DNA of 64,000 nucleotides, taken from the NCBI GenBank assembly GCA_029204225.1, contig CM055112.1:45635972-45699971 (forward strand), given 5' to 3'. Made by a program: the position numbers and the translations under genes. Under the pieces are notes generated by a model. That model saw only the letters and a list, made by a program, of their open reading frames with translations, was not told where the DNA came from and did no database searches. This document shows, in pieces, positions 45,241 through 53,739 of the stretch (position 1 is its first letter; every line of letters starts with the position of its first letter). The stretch is from Diphasiastrum complanatum. Taxonomy: Eukaryota > Streptophyta > Lycopodiopsida > Lycopodiales > Lycopodiaceae.

Positions 45241-46247
45241 ACTTTGATGTTCAAGTTGAAGGTCAAGAGGTTGATCTCAAAGTGTTTCAACTAGTCAAAA
45301 GAGAAGTTCGCAATTTGGAGCTAGTCAAGAGCATCAAAGGAGAGGTAATTGGAAAAGATGTTATGGATATATTTTTGTAGCTTATTGAAGACTCAAGTAA
45401 GGTCAAAGGAGCAGCAAGGAAGTGATGTTCAAGTCTACTTTACTTGTTCTATCTCATGTTTGAGCATTTTCATGTGGATGTGTGCAAATTGTCAAGATAT
45501 GGTAAAACTAGCTACGTTGGTGAGCATTGTTTTGATGTTGGATTTGTACTAGCATTCTTGGCTGATTTTGTTGATGGAAATGAAGCTATTGGAGGTTCAT
45601 TATGTCACTCATCCATGGCTAAGTTCTCAAGTGTTGAGTTACTTGGTGCCAAGTATGATGGTATCTTGAGGCAAGATGGAGGGAGATGGAGGCTCATGGA
45701 GTATCATGGTGGATACATGGCAACAAAGGAAAGAGGAACATACATGCAAGCAAAAGTTGATCACTCACATTTATTGTCTGTTTGCTATATTTTTTCAGAG
45801 AGTTCAGAGTTGGAAGCATGGTGGAATCATTTCATTTACATTCTATTTGATTCTTCATGTTCTAGTTACAGCTTGATATGTAAAATTGATGTAAGAAATA
45901 GTGAAGCATCCCAAGTGGACACTATTCTCTATATCAATTATGGTTGTTTATATTCTGAGCATTACATGATCATTGAAAGGAGATCTATTCTTAGTAAGAA
46001 GATCATTCTTATGATGGATCAAAGTTCTATTGTCAAAAACTATGCTAATAGCAAGAATATTGAGATACAATATCATTTTGTGAGGGAGCAGGTCATTGCA
46101 AAGGAGGTGGAGCTTTAACATGTGTCTTCAAGGGAATGTGTAGCTGATACCTTCACCAAAGCATTGGGAAAGGACTTGTTCATAAAGCATAGGACTTCAC
46201 CTAGAGTGCTATCAAAGTCTATGCTAAAACTAGTTGAAGAGGGAGCA
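45241..46247 (+). pseudogene. Chimeric copia ORF type N1 (unrecognised domain with RNase H tail)
   Basis: After SWKSKK the copia RNase H is replaced by about 800 bases that read LELVKSIKGE, KVKGAARK.CSSLLYLFYL, VCKLSRYGKTSYV, FVDGNEAIGGSLCHS and EASQVDTILYINYG. I recognise no family. RNase H then returns with DQSSIVKN, NSKNIEIQYHFVREQV, VSSRECVADTFTKAL and a natural end at the PPT (46236-46247). Frame 45444-46118 is open for 224 codons; stops at 45379 and 45423 lie upstream. The minus-strand block 60274-61065 is a second copy. The frame may be a captured host sequence or long-diverged element DNA. Confidence 0.6.
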
Positions 46248-46410
46248 TGAAAGATTCAACTAGTTTCATCATATTTTGTTATATTTCCATATTTGGTGTG
46301 AAAAAGGTACAAAAAGGACCAAGAGTGGATCCTAATCTGATCCTCAAGAGGGATTGGTTGTTAAATTACTTGATCTATCAATCTACTTCAGATTAAGATC
46401 AATTTAGATC
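46248..46410 (+). mobile_element. Start of 3' LTR (family E) after N1 copy 1
   Basis: TGAAAGATTCAACTAGTTTC at 46248 follows a purine tract. It matches the U3 start of the LTR at 59662-60273 read on the minus strand (TGAGAGATTTCAACAAGTTT). Thus N1 copy 1 and N1 copy 2 are followed by the same LTR family. It is cut near 46410 by another LTR. Confidence 0.6.
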
Positions 46411-47127
46411 AATTCTAGACACAAAATCCTAACAAGAACAATCATTAATTGAAGGTAAGTGTACTTTATGGTTTCACACGTGTGAAACACTGTCTGAGTA
46501 CGGACTCCAACCTGAAAATCAAGTACACATTGATAGAACCTCAAAACAATCAAAACAAATGTAGACAAATGGAGAGAATCACTCAAAATTGCTTCCAAAA
46601 CCAAGATTGGTGTCTCACATTGATTATGGCCAAATGTGGCTCTATATATACAATAAGTGGGAGCTCGTGGTACTGATCATCCCTATTATCCCACATGTGT
46701 GAAGGTGCTTTGTCATATGATGATTCATCATGCAAAACTGACACTTGGACAAAGCCTTCTATTTTGAGCACTTTTGGTCCATTTTCCTTCTATATGGAGA
46801 TCTACTTGGAAATCTTCTAGAAGTCAAAATTCGCCTACTTCAGCTTATTCCACACATGTGAGCTGTCCTCTACACATGGGATATGACACCTAACCAAAGG
46901 ATGTGGCTCATGCAATCAATAGATTGATGCCATGTGTCATATGTCTAGAAAACTAGTTTTTGGCCTTTTTAGCCACTAGAAATTGAATTAAATCATATGT
47001 ACAACCTATATGATTATGGTACATGACAAGTACACTAATAACACATGGGAACAGGCTCCACACATGTGTAATCATCCTATATACATGATTTTCGGCCTCT
47101 ACCAAACTTATTTTTGCATTTTTCACA
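46411..47127 (-). mobile_element. Copia-type LTR, minus orientation (next to N2 element)
   Basis: Its U3 start on the minus strand is TGTGAAAAATGC at 47127, preceded by a PPT-like GAGGAG (47128-47134 region). It holds an 18-bp perfect palindrome GTTTCACACGTGTGAAAC (46471-46488), related CACATGTG boxes at about 46690, 46855 and 47058, and a CTCTATATATAC TATA-like element near 46640. The left boundary is uncertain. It serves as 3' LTR of the minus-strand ORFs 47265-48949. Confidence 0.5.
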
Positions 47128-47264
47128 CTCCTCAAAAATCTAGCTTGGTAAATCTAGCTTGATGGAAAACATAATGATCTTGAACTTGACTCCATGGTCT
47201 GAATTGGTCTTTGCTGGTTCAAAAGGTGTGAAGATCAGCCAATGAGCTTGATGATGATATGAAA

Positions 47265-48949
47265 TCACCATATCCATGATAGTGCTTCTTTGATGTTGAC
47301 ATCTTTGATGAACTTGAGAGCTTTGCACCATCCTAGCACCTCCAAAATCGATTCCTTCCAAATTTCATGTAGATGCTTGACTTTGAGGCTTGCTCCTTCT
47401 TCATGTGCATGCTCCTCCATGAGAAAATAAAGATTTCTTTTTGATTTATTAGGATCACAAAGATCTAATATCATGTTACTACGATCTAGAGACTCATCCA
47501 AATTGGCAAGACTATGCATGCTATAATAACAAAGTGTTTGCAATATATCTTCATGCTTGTTTACCATTCTAATCTCAGATCCAATGAGGCTAAATACTTC
47601 ATTATGGAGATAAGTGTCTTTAGAAGATGACTCACTTACTCTCATAAAGAGTTTACAATTTGCCTCAATACAAATTTTCAAACTATGAGTGAACAAATCA
47701 CTTTGGCTCTTGCATGACTCAAGAGCATAGATTTGATGAGATAACCATTTGCTTTCTAATTGATTTAAAATCAATTTCAATCTTTTAAGAACATCATCTA
47801 TGTTCTCAAGAGAGACTTCATACTCAACTAGTATAGCTTTACTCCAATTTTGAGATGCAATGATCTCACTAAAGCAAATTGATTTATCGAATGACATAAG
47901 AGAAGTAAGTATGAGATGTATACCACATGAGGTATGCTCCTCTTTCCCTTGAAATGTGAGCCACATGGATTCAACCTTATGCTAGAATCATAAGTCCAAA
48001 AATCACCACAACTTGGCATGATTTTTCTAATATTGAAATCAAAAGGCATTTCCATCTCAATAAGGCTAACTACTTGCTTATGGATATAAGTGTCCACTTT
48101 GGATGCTTCACTTATTCTCATAAGAAGTTTACAACTTGTCTTTAAGATTGAAAACTTACAATTTTCATCTTTATGAATGAACACATCATTCATGATCTTA
48201 TTGAAACCAAAAGATCCTACATTATGAAGATATTTCCATTTCCTTGACTTCATAACTAATGTAAGCTTACAAGGAAAACATATTTTGCTATCTTTTAAGG
48301 CATCACACTCAACTAGTATTGCCTGAATCCACCTCTGAGATACAAAAATCTCTTCAAAGCAAAAAGGTTCTTCATAAGTTGACATGAGAGCATAAATGAA
48401 ACTATTTTCATTTTGTGATTGCTCCTTATTCTTGATTGATTTCTCTTGGATAATAACAATAAGTTTGAACTTGTCCAAAGTTACAAGCAAAATACTCTCC
48501 AAGGACATAAAATAAATCCAAGTTACTTTCATGAAAGTGACATCTATTTTTGCATCTTGAACCAAACAATGCACTTCCAAATGAAAAATCTCAAAATATT
48601 TGACATGTGTTGTGATGGACTCTTGAAGACAAATCTTGCAAGTCCTTGTGAGACTCCAAGCCTCATTCACCTTTCCACAAAGGAAACACCTTCCCTTGGA
48701 CTTGTCCTTCTTGTATTTGCTTGAAGCTCCATCCTTCACCTCGGCCCCCTTGATTTGGTTCTCCTTGGATGGATTGGTCTTCTTTTTGTAGCATCTTGAA
48801 AAAATATATCTTCCCTTGCCACAAAGGTTGCACTTAGGATGCTTTCCTTCCTTCAATAGGATGCCACCTATTGATGCCATGTGAATAAAAACCTGTGATA
48901 TGATTCTACAAATGTAATTTGTGACTTTCAAGAGACTAGATTTGAACAT
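47265..48949 (-). pseudogene. Chimeric copia ORFs type N2 (two related modules)
   Basis: Two overlapping minus-strand frames, 48949-47828 and 47966-47265. The first begins with gag knuckle text CNLCGKGRYIFSRC, where the His of CCHC is Tyr, then a Lys-rich stretch with CFLCGK. It continues with SFIYALMSTYEEPFCFEE and WIQAILVECDALKD, the lead-in of copia RT. In place of RT comes CKLLMRISEASKVDTYIHKQ. The second frame repeats the plan: ILTSLMSFDKSICFSE, WSKAILVEYE, then CKLFMRVSESSSKDTYLHNE, ending in KEALSWIW. So a module is present twice in tandem, and once more at 1709-2785. No RT or integrase is left. Role unknown. Confidence 0.6.
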
Positions 48950-50484
48950 CTTTAATAATCTAGAATGATCTACAAAAGATCTAGCTCACAAACCTAAGAA
49001 TCAATCTTCACACTAATGACTAGTCACTTGGAAACTTTGCTTTGATCACTAAGACAAAAGCACACAATATTTGAATCAAATCACGGAAGAAATCAGATCC
49101 AATATCCTATTGGACTCATCAAATACCAATGACTCTTTCTTTTGAAAGTTGAAATGGATATGAAAAGATTTGAAACCTAGATTTTCCTTTTCACTTGACT
49201 AGTTCTCTCAACACTTGAGATTCTTGAACAAAAGATGGGTTTTGTTTCAAACACATGAAAATCAAACTTAATCACTTCTTTTGGACTCACTCTTGACCCA
49301 AATAATCTCACACTTGAGATTTAGAATGAATTTGATTTGATTTGACAACAAACTATACCACCAATTTTTCACAAAGCTTAAAAAATTAGACAACTAGAGA
49401 TTCACAAAGATCTCAACCATGCATGAATACTCAAATATGGACGCCTCCTCATTCTAGACATCCAATGGGATCTCAAATTGACCCTCACACTCTCACAAAG
49501 AAAGTTGAATAGAACTAATTTGAGCTTCATACATACTATGCCAATTTTTGCTCAATAAATTGAATTCAATCACTCCTATTGGATTCCACCAATTACTCTA
49601 CCTTTTAACACTTGGAATGAAATTCAAAATCAGAAGTTGTGATTTGAATCTCTATTAATTCACCTACTCTGACACAAATCAAAGGCCTTGCATGCTAGCT
49701 TTCATAGGATAACAAATTGTTCATCAATTGGAGTTCGTTCAAGCTTCCGTTGATGCAGAGGATCGATGACAAAAACTTCAAATGGAGCTTTCTTAGACTA
49801 GTATTCTTATTCCATGTAAGATTCTAGAATCATAAGCAATCTAAATCAACCAACAATAATTTCACAATCCTACTAATCTTAAAAGAAGAAGATGGATAGC
49901 TTAAACATGAACTCTTGAGAAACATATTGAAGTTAACAATAACAAACGTAATCTACCAGTTCAATATCATGGGTGTGCGCTATATGCATCATGTAGGCAA
50001 TGTGTATAGCATGCCATTATGTTAGTGTGATTCAATAGATTGATATATTATTGATGGCATTGAATTGTCATTTAACATCAAATTGTAGCAATTATTGGAT
50101 TATATTTGTTAAGCCTACATTAAAATATTGATGGTAATAAATGTATTATAATCTTCCTATGTTATGAAAATATTAGTTATTGTACTGAATTTTACAAAAT
50201 GTAGCCATGGAAATTTTGAAGATATGTTTTGTACTTTCACACAAAGCAAATAAGAGAGGGATAAGGGTCATTGAGGGTATTCCTACAATGTGCCTCCAAA
50301 TACTTCATCAAGCATAATGTGGGTTCTAAAAATCTTATCAATGGTAAATCAATCATGCCACATGGCAGAAGCGCAGAGAATCTATGCAGCCCAGGAACAA
50401 CTATGGTCCATGAATGCATCCCATATGGCAAAAGTGCTCGACTATTTGGGTCCAGAAACATGTATGTCCATGACTTTATGCTAC
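48950..50484. other. No gene; AT-rich, probable leader and unique DNA
   Basis: The first part (48950-49920) should be the leader of the N2 element read on the minus strand, but no PBS was found. The rest is AT-rich. Weak frames at 50237-50530 are not believed. Confidence 0.4.
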
Positions 50485-50558
50485 ATGGCACAAATTTAGC
50501 ATAGAGCTTTAACATGCGGAGATGGCACAAACCTAGTATAGAGCTTGAATATCTGGGG
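50485..50558. repeat. 37-bp tandem duplication upstream of the GST gene
   Basis: ATGGCACAAATTTAGCATAG and what follows at 50485-50521 is repeated, with several changes, as ATGGCACAAACCTAGTATAG at 50522-50558. Looser CATGGCA(C/G)AA words recur at 50358, 50403 and 50445. It ends about 160 bases before the TATA box. Confidence 0.65.
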
Positions 50559-50718
50559 CCGGCCTGGAAGAGAGGGAACGCGCATTATGACTATGGAGCA
50601 ACACATGTAGCCATTTTCGGCCAGGGCCGGGCCCCACTGGGGAAGTGAAAATTTGTCATATAGCTAGCTGGACCTGGATGATGGATCCCTCCCTTCTTAG
50701 ATTAGTGTTTTTGCTGGG

Positions 50719-50728
50719 TATATAAATA
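50719..50728 (+). promoter_or_regulatory. TATA box of the GST gene
   Basis: TATATAAATA stands 133 bases upstream of the ATG. It is the only good TATA element in the 300 bases before the gene. The expected transcription start is about 50750. Confidence 0.6.
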
Positions 50729-50777
50729 TAATATGCACTTCCGAGATGAGATGAATGAGCGTGCTTGTTGGAATCGA

Positions 50778-50850
50778 AAGAAGAAGAAGAAGAAGAAGAA
50801 GAAAAGAGGAATTGGAAGAAGAGGAAGAGGAAGAGGGAGGAGGTAATATT
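50778..50850 (+). repeat. (GAA)n-rich purine tract in the GST 5' leader
   Basis: Nine GAA units (50778-50806) followed by GGAAGAAGAGGAAGAGG form a purine-only stretch between TATA and ATG. GA-rich leaders can bind GAGA-type factors; this is inference. The open frame through it has no ATG. Confidence 0.75.
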
Positions 50851-50860
50851 AATCAAGTCG

Positions 50861-51776
50861 ATGGATCATGAGCACATAACTCTCTTGTCACTCCCCCCCA
50901 GCCCATTTGCGATGAGTGTGAAGATGGCTTTGGCAGAGAAAGGGATCAAGTATGAGGTGTTCGAGGAAGAAGCTGCCACTTTCCCTGTTGTGAAGACTGA
51001 TCTTCTGCTTCGCTCTAATCCTGTTCACAAGCAAGTGCCCGTGCTCATTCACCGTGGCTTGCCTGTTGCAGAATCGCTGGTCATTCTGGAATACATCGAA
51101 CAAACTTGGCCAGCTTCAGATGAGCTTGATCTTAGAAAAGCGCTTCTTCCTCAGTCTCCTTATGAACGATCCGTGGCTCAATTTTGGGCAGATTTTTGCA
51201 ATAAAAAGGTACTACCTTAATTTCATCATCAGAGCTACGGGGCATCAAAACAAATCTGCGTTTTCATTCTAGCAATGTATAGATCGTACATTTGGAGCTA
51301 CAGTATTATAATAGTCTAACAGTTAATTAGCTGATCGATGTTTCACGAATTAGCTCCACTGAATATGACCAGCGTTTTCATTAGTTTTTTTTCCTGTTAT
51401 ATTGCAGTTCTGGGAAACGAGTTTGCTGATTATGAAAAAGCTAGATGGTGAGCAAATTCAAGCATGGAATGATACAGCTCAATTATACATCACTCTGGAT
51501 AGAGAAATGAGCAAACTTCCGTATGGGAAACCCTTCTTTTTTGGGGAGCATCTAACCATTCCGGATCTAGTCCTGGCTCCTCTGGTATCATGGATAACAG
51601 TTTATGAAGGTCTTGCAAACCGCAAGTTCCCTGATGCTAAGGAATGCCCAAGATTGGCCGAGTGGTTAGATGCCATCAGCATGCATCCGAATGTGAAATG
51701 CTCCATTGCCGATCCGAGGATGCTGTTGGACAACGCCATTCGCTTTCAGCAGCGGCTGCGAGACAAAGCTATCTAA
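50861..51776 (+). CDS. Tau-class glutathione S-transferase, two exons
   Basis: Exon 1 is 50861-51208 and exon 2 51408-51776; the 199-base intron has GT and TTGCAG ends and phase 0. The protein is 238 residues, close to the usual 220-235. The thioredoxin-like N-terminal half has PPSPFAMSVKMAL (catalytic Ser14), KQVPVLIH (Val59-Pro60) and AESLVILEYIE (Glu71-Ser72), the glutathione site. The helical half has FFFGEHLTIPDLVLAPLVSW. The single intron after about 116 codons fits tau-class genes. Such enzymes join glutathione to xenobiotics and oxidised lipids in the cytosol. The start at 50861 is the first in-frame ATG. No stop or missing key residue: this is the one gene here that looks functional. 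The downstream polyadenylation signal is unclear. Confidence 0.93.
51209..51407 (+). other. Intron of the GST gene
   Basis: It starts GTACTACC and ends TATATTGCAG after a T-rich stretch (TTAGTTTTTTTTCCTG). Joining the flanks keeps the frame between ADFCNKK and FWETSL. Confidence 0.88.
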
Positions 51777-52535
51777 GCAAAAATGAACAAGAGGGAGCAG
51801 GCAAACGCGGAGAGTTTGTTCTGACATTTCAATTTCCACTACGAATTACTAGTTTGTGGATGCAAAATTCTTTAATAATCATGCAATTTCATGATTATGA
51901 ATATATGCAATTATTGTGAATTTTATGTGCTGAATTAGACACGACTAAATTTTGTTGTGCTGTCAGCACTGATTTATGTACTTGATTTTCATAATGTGAA
52001 AACCATTGATACTTGGATAGTAAGTGTTGATTGGTGTCATGAGTTTTAGATTGTTTGTCAATATTCCAAATAGTAAGTGACTTAAACCCATACTCGGCTC
52101 CATAATGTCGGATGCATGAAATATTCTCATATAAGTCATGCTTGCTCGATCAGACTATGGTTGAACCAGATCATGGCCTCTGCCATGGTGTATGTCCTGA
52201 CTCCTAAAGATATGCAATTAGACAACACAAAATAAGTGCATGGTCCATGTTCATCCTCTCCTTTGAGACTTTGTAAGAGAAACACTCCTAGTAAATGAAT
52301 GTGATAGGAGAATACATGAAATTTGCACAAAGTCAAATGACATCCCTTTCGTCCTGTATACACGAGAGTACGAAAGTGAATGCCACAACCCTGTAAAGGC
52401 AAAGGGGCATTACAAGTTTTAGTCCTTGCCCAATGGTACGTTGCCACATGCCTCGATACGACTAGAAATTGTAGCATTCCATGTAGATTAATATGCATGC
52501 CTCTTTATACATTACTCCTGATTCAGAATGAATAT

Positions 52536-52537
<2 letters not shown>
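51777..52537. other. 3' flank of the GST gene, no other gene
   Basis: AT-rich at first, with TTTAATAATCATG near 51869 as a poor polyadenylation candidate. No transposon match was seen. A minus frame at 52136-52498 has no recognisable content. Confidence 0.45.

Positions 52538-52617
<80 letters not shown>
52538..52617. repeat. (CT)40 microsatellite
   Basis: An unbroken run of CT dinucleotides, 80 bases. It separates the gene flank from a copia fragment. The ORF through it (poly Leu-Ser) is an artefact. Confidence 0.97.
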
Positions 52618-52620
<3 letters not shown>

Positions 52621-52647
52621 AATTAAACTCATCTACTTAAAAAACAT

Positions 52648-53572
52648 ATGATTATTTTTGAGCTTGAAGGAATCAAGAGAGAATTTTCTTGTGCTTATTC
52701 TCCATCTCAAAATGGGGTTGTCGAAAGGAAAAATAGATCCTTATGTGAATGTGCTAAAGCAATTCGAATTGAAGCTTCTATGCCTATTGAATTTTGGGGA
52801 GAAGCAATAAATTGTGCAAATTATTTGTGCAATAGACTACCTCACAATACTCCTGCAGGAAGATCACCATATGAAGTCTTATTCAAGAAGAAGCCTAACG
52901 TTGATCACCTTAGAGTTTTGGAATGTACTTGCTTTGTACATATTCCCTTGGAAACAAGGAGAAAAGATGATCCAAATTCAAGCAAAGGGATCGTGGTTGG
53001 GTATTCATCCAACAAGAAGGCATATAGAATTTATGTTCCCTCTACCTCAATCACAATTGAGAGTAGAGATGTTATATTCCATGTGTACCAGAAATACATC
53101 TTTGATGAGGCCGAGATCAAAGAGTCTTAAAAAGGTTCTCCTATTATCTCTCATAAAGATTATCATGGAGGGATGGGGCCGAGAATTGAGGAGGAATAAC
53201 CTCGAATCTTCTCGCCTAGAAGATCACTAAGAGAAAGATTCGAGCCTAAGAGGCTCTCATATGGTGAAAAAGGAAAACAAATGGAACTTGATTTCACTAG
53301 TTATGCATATTTTATCTCACATGAAGAGCCAAAGGACGTCCAAGAGGCACTCAACTCAAAAGAATGGTTTTTAGCCATGAAGCAGGAATATGATGCATTG
53401 ATCACCAACAAGACATGGGAGCTTGTGGATCTTCCATCCAACAAGCATACTATTGGTTGCAAATGGGTTTTTCGAGTCAAATATAATCAAGTTAATCAAC
53501 AAATATAAGACAAGACTTTGTGCAAAGGGCTTTGCCCAAATTCATGGACTTGATTATGAAGAGAACCCCTCG
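52648..53572 (+). pseudogene. Copia B integrase C-half and RT start
   Basis: The frame 52648-53130 reads LEGIKREFSCAYSPSQNGVV, ERKNRSLCECAKAI, FWGEAINCANYLCNRLPHNT and DHLRVLECTCFVHIPLETRR, then the tail VVGYSSNKKAYRIYVPS. It is the closest relative of 16193-17452 and keeps the 40 residues deleted there. From 53281 come YFISHEEPKDVQEALNSKEW, TWELVDLPSNKHTIGCKWVF and, after a shift, KTRLCAKGFAQIHGLDYEE. RT is cut at about 53572. The left edge follows the CT repeat without LTR or gag. Confidence 0.85.
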
Positions 53573-53739
53573 AACAGTGCTGTTATGGACAGTGCGCTGA
53601 TGGTTGTGTCATCATGCCCGATAGATCATGCTAAGCAGGACCACCATATATGGATTGCAAAAATGTTGATTTATGCTAGATAGCAGCAATCGCTGGTGAT
53701 GTGTTAGAAATGGCCGAATGCTGGTTTGAATGTGTAACA
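53573..53739. other. Unassigned junction between copia RT and the non-LTR element
   Basis: No coding match. It could be the far 3' end of the non-LTR element or target DNA. Where the insertion ends cannot be fixed, as no poly(A) tail or target-site duplication was recognised. Confidence 0.4.

Noticed and set aside
45175-46247. N1 as a plain RNase H gene with frameshifts
   Set aside because: The segment between SWKSKK and NSKNIEI is four times the expected length and lacks LSSTEAEY and the middle blocks in any frame I read; kept as a chimera.
50765-50860. N-terminal extension of the GST protein (Glu-rich)
   Set aside because: There is no ATG in frame; the stretch is the (GAA)n leader. The ATG at 50861 gives a normal tau-class start.
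52380-52622. 80-codon ORF with a Leu-Ser tail
   Set aside because: It is the translation of the CT microsatellite.
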